NCBI GenBank assembly: GCA_938003565.1
Contig: CALKYB010000040.1
Coordinates: 1-8,156, forward strand
DNA: 8,156 nt
Source: an uncultured bacterium
GTDB taxonomy: Bacteria > Bdellovibrionota_C > UBA2361 > SZUA-149 > CALKYB01
Reading direction: 5' to 3'
The translations under genes were made by a program, and so were the position numbers. A model generated the notes under the pieces. That model saw nothing but the letters and a program-made list of their open reading frames with translations, did not search any database and was not told the origin of the DNA. This document shows, one piece after another, positions 1-6,193 of this stretch (position 1 is its first letter; every line of letters begins with the position of its first letter).

Positions 1-1342
1 GCTTCTTCCCAGGAGAACCTGAACCTATCTGTTTATTCGCACAAGTCCACCCACTACCAACAGGATCGCAATCTCTTGTTTCAGCGTTAGGACAGGCTGA
101 AGCAAAAAGTTGTTTCGCAACTGTCAAACTACTAGCGGAGACCTGACATAGAGTATTGTCAGGTACAGTTGAAGTGGTTGTAGTTGTTGTATTTGGAACG
201 GTCGTGGTTGTAGTTGGTAGAGTTGTCGATGTAGTCGTAGTCTCGACAGGAGGTTTCCCTGGAGCACCTGATCCCATAGCAAAGTTTGCACAAACCCAAC
301 TCCCCCCTATCGGATCACAGTCAACTCTAGTCTTACCAGCACAGTGTTGATCAAAAGCTTTTTTAGCTTCTCCAAGAGTAGCTGCAGAAACAGAACAATC
401 TGTTTCAGACTTCCCGTTATCGGCTAGAACTAACTGATAATCAGTTTTACTCTTAAGATATTTTAGACTTTCCGAATCACTTTTAGCCTCATTATCCAAA
501 GACCCCTGATAGACCGTAATCATATCTTTAGTAGAGATTTTTTCATCTAGACTCTCAACTTCTTGAACCACTGCAGCAGTAAAATCTGAACTTCCATCTT
601 CGACTACTTGTATCTCACCCCCAGAGCGCATTCTCTCAGCCCATTCATTTGCAACATCACCCACAGTTCGATCCCAATCTGAAGCTGCATCCAACCAATC
701 AGTTTCAGCAATAGCGTCCAATCGCGATTTAACATCATTAGATATTTCACCATCTAGGTCAGTTCCAACCACAACCAAGGTGTCCATTCCAGATTCTTCC
801 ACCTCAGAACTGCCACCCATTTCAACATCATCACTGGCTAAACCATCACTCAATCCATGGTGATAGGAAACTAAATCATTTGAGGAATTTGAATAAAGTT
901 CTTCAAGGTTCCATTTAGGACCTTTCTCAGAACAACGAGGTCCTTCATAAATGTTTGCTGATGAACCAGCAGGGGAGCCAGCTACGCCAGGACAGATTGC
1001 TTCATCCGGGGCAGTGTTCGCAGGACCATTGCCGCATTGTATATCGTTAAAATAAGTTCGACCCGAAACCGCTCCTTCTCCATACTTTTTCAGAATGTCA
1101 CCACAAACTTCCACTACAGACTTTTCTCCGGCAGGGGTGGCAACGCGGATGCTATCTAGACCATGATCAAAACTTGAATCACAATAACATTTTCCACCTA
1201 CAGAGTAGCTATCACTCCAAAACGTACTTTGCCTTGGGGTAGCAACCGATTGAGCAAAAGCCGAAACGCCGGTCATTAAAAAAGCTACAAAAGTCAAGAG
1301 GACAAGATGCAAACTTGGGTTAGTGATATTTCTATTGAACAT
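1..1342 (-). CDS. Secreted protein with Thr-rich linker and repeated four-Cys module (C-terminus beyond window)
   Basis: Open from an ATG at 1342 to the left edge: 447 codons without a stop, so the 3' end is missing. AAAGG (1351-1347) lies four bases before the ATG. Residues 1-30 form a Sec signal peptide (hydrophobic 11-23, AFA cleavage site before Gln31), so the protein is exported. Residues 31-150 are Cys-rich (KCYCDSS, EVCGD, DIQCGNG, GPRCSEK). Residues 160-310 are acidic, with predicted strand-like pieces TLVVVG (about 188-193), EIQVVEDG and DMITVYQGS, suggesting an alternating alpha/beta domain that I cannot name. From 316 there are two Cys modules (316-363 and 399-446), each C-x17-C-x7-C-x8-C with DCDP, W-x-CAN and PGK, joined by a linker holding 19 Thr. 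Signal peptide, paired cysteines and Thr linker fit an extracellular or surface protein with binding modules; that role is inference. It is separated from the gene upstream by a terminator, so it probably has its own promoter. Confidence 0.88.
   Translation of the reverse strand, partial: MFNRNITNPSLHLVLLTFVAFLMTGVSAFAQSVATPRQSTFWSDSYSVGGKCYCDSSFDHGLDSIRVATPAGEKSVVEVCGDILKKYGEGAVSGRTYFNDIQCGNGPANTAPDEAICPGVAGSPAGSSANIYEGPRCSEKGPKWNLEELYSNSSNDLVSYHHGLSDGLASDDVEMGGSSEVEESGMDTLVVVGTDLDGEISNDVKSRLDAIAETDWLDAASDWDRTVGDVANEWAERMRSGGEIQVVEDGSSDFTAAVVQEVESLDEKISTKDMITVYQGSLDNEAKSDSESLKYLKSKTDYQLVLADNGKSETDCSVSAATLGEAKKAFDQHCAGKTRVDCDPIGGSWVCANFAMGSGAPGKPPVETTTTSTTLPTTTTTVPNTTTTTTSTVPDNTLCQVSASSLTVAKQLFASACPNAETRDCDPVGSGWTCANKQIGSGSPGKK
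5..397 (-). repeat. Two copies of a 48-residue four-Cys module separated by a Thr-rich linker
   Basis: The first copy is at 254-397 (residues 316-363) and the second at 5-148 (residues 399-446). All four cysteines keep identical spacing (316/334/342/351 and 399/417/425/434). By hand alignment 24 of 48 residues are identical, including VSA, AK, DCDP, CAN, GSG and PGK. The linker between them consists of three Thr runs ending in LP, VP and VP. More copies may lie beyond the left edge. I recognise no named domain with certainty. Confidence 0.85.
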
Positions 1343-1631
1343 ATTACCTTTACTTTTCTCAAAGAGTTTTAGTTTAAAAACGGAATTCGACCCTCTTAGA
1401 TCGAACACATATAATTGTTTCGATGCTTTGAGAAGAGAAAAGTTGCGTTGATTTAGACTAAATTTATTTAGAAAGAATTTCAGGTGGACGTTTTCAGGAT
1501 GAATATCGAGAGATAAAAGGACTTTAGATTTTAACTAAAATTATGAGGGAATAGTTTCTTTTTTTTATACTCCGGGAATTTGGAATTAGCATTTCAGCTA
1601 TAATTTCAACTTGTAAAATCAACTAAGTAAG
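1343..1631. other. Non-coding AT-rich region upstream of the secreted-protein gene
   Basis: No open frame of convincing quality lies here on either strand. On the minus strand this must hold the promoter and leader of the gene starting at 1342, because the preceding gene ends in a terminator at 1632-1661. I could not pick a -35/-10 pair with confidence. A 14-base palindrome (CTAAAT-TT-ATTTAG, 1458-1471) and an eight-T run (1559-1566) are present, and the leader hairpin is listed separately. Confidence 0.5.
1376..1405 (-). promoter_or_regulatory. Attenuator-like hairpin in the leader of the secreted-protein gene
   Basis: In the minus-strand transcript TTCGATC (1405-1399) can pair with GGTCGAA (1392-1386): seven pairs including one G-U, around a six-base loop. 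TTCCG and then five Ts (1380-1376) follow, ending about 33 bases before the start codon. The shape resembles an intrinsic terminator or attenuator, but the stem is AT-rich and the T run is displaced by five bases. It could equally be an operator or chance. Confidence 0.25.
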
Positions 1632-1661
1632 AAAAAGACCAGAGCCGACTAATGTCAGCTC
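1632..1661 (-). terminator. Intrinsic terminator of the small gene at 1682-1939
   Basis: Read on the minus strand, GAGCTGAC (1661-1654) pairs with GTCGGCTC (1649-1642) over eight positions, one of them G-U, around the tetraloop ATTA. TGGTC leads into a five-T run at 1636-1632. It starts about 20 bases after the stop codon at 1682, the expected place, and so supports that frame as a real transcribed gene. Confidence 0.75.
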
Positions 1662-1681
1662 GATGAAAACCTAACAAATTT

Positions 1682-1939
1682 TCAGTCCTCGATTGAGTAT
1701 CTCTCCCAATCATCTTCGTGCAACAGACATACTAACGGACATTGCACTTGGTGCCCCCCGTCTGTGATCACTATCGCACAGCCTCCTACATAACCAGGAG
1801 TAGATTTATAGCTTCCATGCTCAAAAAAATTACCGAACATCAAAACCACACGCTCACCCTCTAAAACAGGCAAAGGCTCAGAAACACCGCTTTTCACAGC
1901 AGAAAATTGAGAATAATCAATAGTTGACAGCTCAGTCAT
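1682..1939 (-). CDS. Small conserved-looking protein of unknown function (85 residues)
   Basis: I do not recognise this protein. The frame could extend upstream to a TTG at 2068 (128 residues), but I chose the ATG at 1939. An AAGGA lies seven bases before it, an ideal ribosome binding site, whereas the TTG sits inside a terminator-like hairpin and has no good site. The product is 85 residues, starts MTELSTIDYS, has no signal peptide or membrane helix, and is therefore probably cytoplasmic. Its middle (GERVVLMFGNFF, about 28-39) and later part (GGCAIVITDGG, about 53-63) look like beta strands of a small compact fold. Two cysteines sit in the QCPLVC segment near the C-terminus, followed by an acidic tail (HEDDWERYSIED). 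A possible promoter lies upstream and a strong terminator follows, so it looks monocistronic. I infer no function. Confidence 0.65.
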   Translation of the reverse strand: MTELSTIDYSQFSAVKSGVSEPLPVLEGERVVLMFGNFFEHGSYKSTPGYVGGCAIVITDGGHQVQCPLVCLLHEDDWERYSIED

Positions 1940-2026
1940 CAATCCATCCTTATGGTGTAAAGAATAGAACAACTTGGCTCTAGTCTTCACACCAAACCAA
2001 AAAAACCTATGTGGTCTTTGAGGATC

Positions 2027-2055
2027 ATTTGAGATCAAATATAGAATTATTTCAA
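2027..2055 (-). promoter_or_regulatory. Candidate promoter of the 85-residue protein gene, with overlapping palindrome
   Basis: On the minus strand TTGAAA (2055-2050) and TCAAAT (2032-2027) are 17 bases apart, matching the sigma-70 consensus at five and four positions. The -10 lies inside a perfect palindrome ATTTGA-GA-TCAAAT (2027-2040), which could be an operator. Transcription would begin near 2020, about 80 bases before the start codon. AT-rich DNA yields such matches by chance, so this is tentative. Confidence 0.35.
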
Positions 2056-2079
2056 TAAAATGGGGCAATAATTTCCCCA
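2054..2079 (-). terminator. Second terminator-like hairpin upstream of the small gene
   Basis: On the minus strand TGGGG (2079-2075) pairs with CCCCA (2065-2061) around a nine-base loop, followed directly by TTTTATT (2060-2054). The stem is short but GC-rich. It lies 200 bases past the Bax-inhibitor-like gene, which has its own hairpin, so it is either a back-up terminator or the end of a short non-coding transcript. It overlaps the alternative TTG start at 2068, an argument against that start. Confidence 0.45.
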
Positions 2080-2226
2080 GCTTAATGCGCCTAAAAGCAC
2101 GTAGGGGCTCAAGAGTTCAAACTCTGTGGAAAAGTGAAAAAAAATCCAGATTTACTATTGTGCCAACTGCACATCCCAAAAAGAGAAGAGAAAAAATAAA
2201 AAGGCGTGGCTAGGAATGAAGAACTC
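2080..2226. other. Gap without a gene, between two minus-strand hairpin terminators
   Basis: No open frame is convincing on either strand. A perfect palindrome AGAGTT-CA-AACTCT lies at 2112-2125. On the minus strand TTGGGA and TAGTAA sit 16 bases apart near 2178-2151, a weak promoter-like pair. If used, it would give a transcript of about 90 bases ending at the hairpin at 2054-2079. No known RNA family is recognisable. Confidence 0.35.
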
Positions 2227-2256
2227 AATAAGCTGAGAGCAACCTTCACTCTCAGC
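2227..2256 (-). terminator. Hairpin terminator of the Bax-inhibitor-1-like gene
   Basis: On the minus strand GCTGAGAG (2256-2249) pairs perfectly with CTCTCAGC (2239-2232) around a nine-base loop, followed by TTATT. It lies 14 bases after the TAG stop at 2271. The stem is strong but the T tract is short and broken, so termination may be incomplete. Confidence 0.6.
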
Positions 2257-2270
2257 CCCACTATCAAACA

Positions 2271-2975
2271 CTAGTCATCCATTAAAGAAAGTAAGTTTTG
2301 AAAGATAATAATAAAATTAAGGTAGAGTTCCAAGGCTCCAATAATTGCAGCTTTTCTAAACTCAGGTGTGTCCTGTTCTAAACTTCCTGCCATTTTTTTA
2401 ACTTTCTGCACGTCCCAAGCTGTCAAACCCGTGCATGCGAGAATAAAAACAATGCTTACAATCCAGTCCAACTGAGCACTTTGCAAGAACACCATATTAA
2501 CAACGGTAGCGATCAAACCCCCAATAAGCCCCATCATCATAAAGCTTCCCATGGTAGAAAGATCGCGCTTCGTAACATGGCCATATACCGCCATGGTCCC
2601 AAACAAAGCACCAGTCATCATAAAAGCGCTTGCAATAGAACTTCCGCTAAAAAGTGAAAGCATCGGGGCTAGCGTGAGTCCATTTGATGCTGAATAGATC
2701 ACAAAGCAACCTGTGGCTACTGGCGCGGACATTTTATTAACTGCTAGAGAAAGTGCGAAAACTAAAACTAGTTCAGCAATGATGAGAGGAATAAAGTTTG
2801 CTACCACAAAACCAAACAAACTGGGGCTATGAAGAACAAATAAACCTACAACTCCAGTCAAGACCAATCCAAAGGTCATCCAACCAAAAACCGAAGTGAC
2901 TAAGGCTGCTTCCCGATCTAACACCCCCCCGGAGGCCATTGCTAAGTCAGAACCTTCTGCAAATTGATTTTCCAT
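2271..2975 (-). CDS. Bax inhibitor-1 / YbhL-YccA family inner-membrane protein
   Basis: This is a 234-residue multi-spanning protein of the Bax inhibitor-1 (TMBIM) family, the usual length for bacterial YbhL/YccA types. AAGGAG lies seven bases before the ATG at 2975, fixing the start. A short hydrophilic N-terminus (1-22) is followed by about seven hydrophobic helices. The family signature YGHVTKRDLS-x-GSFMMMGL lies at 131-150, and TM6 carries TAWDVQ (185-190; consensus TAYDTQ). In structurally studied members such as Bacillus YetJ, an Asp in TM6 and one in TM7 form a di-aspartyl pH sensor governing calcium leak. Here Asp188 is kept, but the TM7 motif LYLDF reads LYLNF, with Asn220. Escherichia coli YccA is known to modulate FtsH, but which subfamily this belongs to cannot be told. 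Hairpins downstream suggest a monocistronic unit. The family call is firm; transport activity is not. Confidence 0.93.
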   Translation of the reverse strand: MENQFAEGSDLAMASGGVLDREAALVTSVFGWMTFGLVLTGVVGLFVLHSPSLFGFVVANFIPLIIAELVLVFALSLAVNKMSAPVATGCFVIYSASNGLTLAPMLSLFSGSSIASAFMMTGALFGTMAVYGHVTKRDLSTMGSFMMMGLIGGLIATVVNMVFLQSAQLDWIVSIVFILACTGLTAWDVQKVKKMAGSLEQDTPEFRKAAIIGALELYLNFIIIFQNLLSLMDD

Positions 2976-3341
2976 AGTATGTCTCCTTCCTATCTCTCTT
3001 CAGTAAATTACAAATATCATCCGAGGAGCCAGCCACGCTCGGCGTTCACTGCTCTACTCCAACTACGATACCAATCTAGAAGTTCCTGACGACAAACCAG
3101 AGATTCTACTTGAGTAAATCACTATTAAATGAGTTAAAATAAAGACAAAGTTACAAATATTTTACTTTAAGGACTGCAAAATTTTCAGTTCGCGGTTAAG
3201 CAATTAGCATCTCTGGCTTTTTAGGATTTCGATCAATCCCCGTTTACGGGCCAAGGAAGGAAAATTACGCAAGAACTGTATCTAAACTTGAACATTGCGG
3301 CATCTTGCAAATTGAAAGTAGGCCAACTTTAAGCCTGCCTA
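2976..3341. other. Intergenic region upstream of the Bax-inhibitor-1-like gene
   Basis: I find no credible gene on either strand in these 366 bases. The part nearest 2975 holds the AAGGAG ribosome binding site (2988-2983) and a leader with a GC-rich patch (3021-3042) able to form alternative four- to five-pair stems. The promoter of the gene at 2975 should be here, but no convincing -35/-10 pair stands out. A small CCCG-TTTA-CGGG hairpin lies near 3240-3250. Confidence 0.4.
3313..3341 (-). terminator. Weak candidate terminator after the paralogue pair
   Basis: Right after the TGA at 3342, the minus strand has TAGGC (3341-3337) pairing with GCCTA (3323-3319) around 13 bases, then CTTTCAATT. 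The stem is only five pairs and the T tract is poor. The overlapping near-palindrome at 3315-3330 competes with it. Confidence 0.22.
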
Positions 3342-4604
3342 TCACCAACTCCCCCATCCGCAACGATTTGGATTTCTTTTTTCGTCTACTACAATCTTTC
3401 CACTTTCACGATCCAAGACTTGATTGAGATCAATCTCTTTAACTACAACCATTTTGTCATCGCGCTGCTCTAAATAATAGTTCTTATCGTAATACTCTTC
3501 ATCATATTGAAAGCTTTGGCAGCAGGTTCCCTTTCGAAAATTACAATCAATTTCACATCTCGGCTGAGTAATTCGTCCTCTGGTTTCTTCCACCTGCCCA
3601 TCTGGTTTAATATTCAGCTTATCAAATTCGATGTTTCGATTTTTTATCCACCTCTCCATTTTCTTACCAACTTCAAAAATCGCACTTTTCGTCTCCAAAG
3701 CACAGCTGGAGTGAGTCGTATATTCAATATTTGGAGTGTGGGCCCAATACAACGTGTCCTTCTCCAGCTCGTGAGATACCTTCCATTGCTTTTTTTCTTT
3801 AACCAGAATCAGTTTATAAAAAGGGCCACCATACTGTCGCCTACACTCCACAAACCCGGAGCGATACCCCCTAGAGGTTGCTCGAACCGAAGTAAAGGTC
3901 GCACCACAATCTTCAACCCCCAGTGACTTTTCATTTTTTTGATCAATCAAATACTCTACCGCTAAATACCTAAGGGTATCTCGCGAATCATTGCTAGTAT
4001 CGAGCTTCCCCCCTTTAAGCGCGACATCTCCAAGCATTATGTAGGAAGAACCCTGAAGTTGAGTTTTCCGTTTCCCTTCAATTAAAAGCTTTACCGAAAA
4101 AGGAATACGATACCTTTCAACTTTTCCAAAAACTATTTCAAGCTCAAACTCACCATTCCCATAAGACTCCCTTAAGTCTTTTCCTCTATAAGGTCCCAAA
4201 CCACGAACTCGAAGAGAAATTTTGGCCGAAAAATCACCATCAGAACTTACGCTTACTGACTCACGCCACTCATTCTTTTTATCGATAGCATGGGACTGTT
4301 TGAAAAATAGCTTGTAACCTCCCATTCTTCTTAATTCTAGAGCGCCGTTGGTGGCCACCGGCTTCCCGTCACGCAATCGGATACCTGGGGTTGGTTGAAG
4401 AGTAATCCTAATATCATGAGACCAAAGTCCAGACTCTTCGGAATAGAGTCGGATACCACTTCTCTGTTCTGACTCAATTTTCTGACTCTTAAATGGAACT
4501 CCTCCCGCAATGCCCCAAATAGTATTGGCCGGAATCTCAGCTGAGGAAATCGAGGACCAAAAAAAACAAACTACTATAAGAATAGATCCAAAATTTTTAG
4601 CCAT
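3342..4604 (-). CDS. Secreted Cys-rich protein, paralogue of the lipoprotein encoded just upstream
   Basis: I do not recognise a named family. The frame reaches a TTG at 4622, but I chose the ATG at 4604. It overlaps the upstream stop as TGATG, giving translational coupling, and places a clean signal peptide at the N-terminus (MAKNFG, hydrophobic 6-16, SISSA cleavage before Glu22). The product has 420 residues and should be periplasmic or secreted. Residues 30-190 are beta-rich and basic. The C-terminal half shares motifs with the upstream protein: DVALKGG then RDTLR, KEKKQWKV (269-276), and C350-x3-C354-x6-C361-C362. A terminal PNRCGW puts the last Cys at 415. Single cysteines at 301 and two more before the KWKV-like strand could form disulfides. 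Helix followed by strands ending in WKV recalls NTF2-like lipoproteins, a weak resemblance only. It probably works with the upstream protein, since the two are co-translated. Confidence 0.8.
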   Translation of the reverse strand: MAKNFGSILIVVCFFWSSISSAEIPANTIWGIAGGVPFKSQKIESEQRSGIRLYSEESGLWSHDIRITLQPTPGIRLRDGKPVATNGALELRRMGGYKLFFKQSHAIDKKNEWRESVSVSSDGDFSAKISLRVRGLGPYRGKDLRESYGNGEFELEIVFGKVERYRIPFSVKLLIEGKRKTQLQGSSYIMLGDVALKGGKLDTSNDSRDTLRYLAVEYLIDQKNEKSLGVEDCGATFTSVRATSRGYRSGFVECRRQYGGPFYKLILVKEKKQWKVSHELEKDTLYWAHTPNIEYTTHSSCALETKSAIFEVGKKMERWIKNRNIEFDKLNIKPDGQVEETRGRITQPRCEIDCNFRKGTCCQSFQYDEEYYDKNYYLEQRDDKMVVVKEIDLNQVLDRESGKIVVDEKRNPNRCGWGSW

Positions 4605-6031
4605 CACTTCCACCAAATACAAGTATTAGGAGACTTCACTGTAGAAAGATTCTCTCTATCAACAATCTTAGCATCCTTTCGATGAACACCTTTTGATAAG
4701 GGCAGCTCATTTTTGAAAACCCAATCGGTCTCATTTTTTTCTAAGAGATAATTCAAAAATAGTTGTTCCGATAGTTGATTCCTTTTCGAAAGACTCTCTT
4801 TAACAACTTGTCTACTGGCAATTGCTGAAGTCAAATCTCTTGAGAGCTCATCATCTAAATCTTCCCGATCAACTCGGACCGAGGCACAACAAGACGCAAT
4901 CTCCTGGTTACAAGCCACCTTACAGCTAAAGTAAATGCTGGAAACCTTTTCTATTAAATTCTTACTAGTTAAAAACTTTTCAGCTTCTTTCGCAGCAGCA
5001 GTCCTTGCACCATCATGACAAATCTGACTTTCTGTTCTGCGGTCTCCCGGCATCTCCAATAAATGAGCTTCTAAAAGCTGATGGGAGCCTAGTTCTTTTA
5101 TAACTTTCCAGCCTTTCTCATCTTTAAAGAAAAGTAGTTTTAACTTTTCCTTCTCACCATCAACTAAGTACACTAAATTCGTTCCTGAAGTTTTTGGAAA
5201 AGAGTATTTACTAGCAACGGTCACCCCACCACCTGATTGTCTAATTTGCCCAGGTTCCCACCCATACTTATCCCTGATAAATCGATCTCTCAAACTATCT
5301 CTAACTCGAAAATCGTCTGAACGTATTGCCATCGCTCCTTCCTTAAGACCAATATCTAGAACCTCTGCGAAACCGCTACCTGCTAAACTTCCCCTAACCC
5401 CATCTCGATCTTCAAAGTTCAGATCAATAGTAAACGCCTGTCCGGTCTCAGCATGAAACTCTCCAAACTGAAGATCTAAAGTAAAGTTCTCTCTCTTAAT
5501 CCCAGAACCTGAAGAGCCTCGCCCGTCAACATCACGCTTCGAGAACATTACTCGAGGCACCGCTTTAGCTTGACCTTGCTCGAGAAATACCTTCAATTTT
5601 TCCTCGTCGAAAGTTTCGTCGACTTGGTCCGAGAAATTAGGTAAATCGAAGTCATTTGCTTTCTTTGTATGTGACCAGTTTCGACCAGATAGGAAATCCT
5701 CGACCTCCAATTGAATTTCAACTTTAAAATCGGCAATGCTCAATGTCTCGTCTTTCTTCACTTGCTCAAGACTAAATATCACCCCACTTTTTCGTGCCGG
5801 AGCAACTTCAAACTTATTTGGGACGAAGAACTCTTCGCCAAACTTTCCCAACAACTGAGTTGAAGACGAGACAGCTTGCGAAGGCTCTTGTTTTTTATCA
5901 TTATCCTGATCAGAAGTAGTAGTGACAGAGGTTAACCCCACATCAGCTTTATCTTTTCCCTCACATCCAAAACTTAAGAACGACAAAAACAAAATAACGA
6001 CAAACCACAATCCAGGACCAAAGCTTTTCAT
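4604..6031 (-). CDS. Probable lipoprotein with Cys-rich C-terminal domain, first gene of a paralogue pair
   Basis: A 475-residue protein of no family I recognise. The ATG at 6031 is preceded by only a weak GGAA. The N-terminus is a signal peptide (Lys2, hydrophobic 8-21) ending in SFGC, so Cys23 is probably lipidated. The lipobox is off consensus, with Ser at -3 and Leu at -4. Glu at +2 favours the outer membrane. Residues 24-60 are a flexible Ser/Thr/Asp/Gln linker. Residues 60-240 are beta-rich and charged (FTLDLQFGEF, FTIDLNF). The C-terminal half contains DIGLKEG, RDSLR, KDEKGWKV (303-310), Cys338, C370-x3-C374-x6-C381-C382, and finally PNTCIW with Cys471. The same order of motifs occurs in the downstream protein, whose start overlaps this stop by one base. 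A Cys-pinned domain of this kind belongs in the oxidising periplasm or on the surface. A structural or binding role is possible, but nothing enzymatic is visible. Confidence 0.82.
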   Translation of the reverse strand: MKSFGPGLWFVVILFLSFLSFGCEGKDKADVGLTSVTTTSDQDNDKKQEPSQAVSSSTQLLGKFGEEFFVPNKFEVAPARKSGVIFSLEQVKKDETLSIADFKVEIQLEVEDFLSGRNWSHTKKANDFDLPNFSDQVDETFDEEKLKVFLEQGQAKAVPRVMFSKRDVDGRGSSGSGIKRENFTLDLQFGEFHAETGQAFTIDLNFEDRDGVRGSLAGSGFAEVLDIGLKEGAMAIRSDDFRVRDSLRDRFIRDKYGWEPGQIRQSGGGVTVASKYSFPKTSGTNLVYLVDGEKEKLKLLFFKDEKGWKVIKELGSHQLLEAHLLEMPGDRRTESQICHDGARTAAAKEAEKFLTSKNLIEKVSSIYFSCKVACNQEIASCCASVRVDREDLDDELSRDLTSAIASRQVVKESLSKRNQLSEQLFLNYLLEKNETDWVFKNELPLSKGVHRKDAKIVDRENLSTVKSPNTCIWWK

Positions 6032-6127
6032 TCAAATCAATTCCAATTAAAATAGTTCATCTGCTAAGCAAAACCACTAATCTCTGAGTATCCTTACTCC
6101 AGCAATTGAGACAAAACTATCAAATAC

Positions 6128-6152
6128 TTGCTTTCTTAGCACTATCAAGCAA
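6128..6152. promoter_or_regulatory. Inverted repeat between divergent genes
   Basis: TTGCTT (6128-6133) and AAGCAA (6147-6152) are perfect inverted six-base arms, 13 bases apart, near the middle of the 162-base region between the divergent genes starting at 6031 and 6194. The centre-to-centre distance of about two helical turns would suit a dimeric regulator acting on both genes. On the minus strand the same TTGCTT could be a -35 with a poor AAGTAT -10 at 17 bases. Neither is proven. Confidence 0.25.
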
Positions 6153-6193
6153 CACTATTTCCACAAACTAGAAACACCCCTTTAAAATTCTAA

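Noticed and set aside
156..350. Plus-strand frame of 64 codons rich in Val
   Set aside because: It is the antisense of the Thr-linker and first Cys module of the minus-strand secreted protein. The ACN Thr codons read as GTN/NGT runs on the other strand.
666..810. Asp-rich segment (TDLDGEIS) in the secreted protein suggesting an EF-hand or dockerin calcium site
   Set aside because: Only part of the loop pattern is present and no second loop follows. The segment reads better as a strand and turn in an acidic alpha/beta domain.
2100..2130. TTCAAA flanked by AGAG/CTCT, resembling a tRNA T-arm
   Set aside because: The loop is six rather than seven bases, the stem is too short, and no acceptor, D or anticodon arm can be built around it.
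3507..3926. Plus-strand frame of 139 codons
   Set aside because: It lies wholly within the minus-strand secreted paralogue gene, has no ribosome binding site or domain, and its product looks like a shadow translation.
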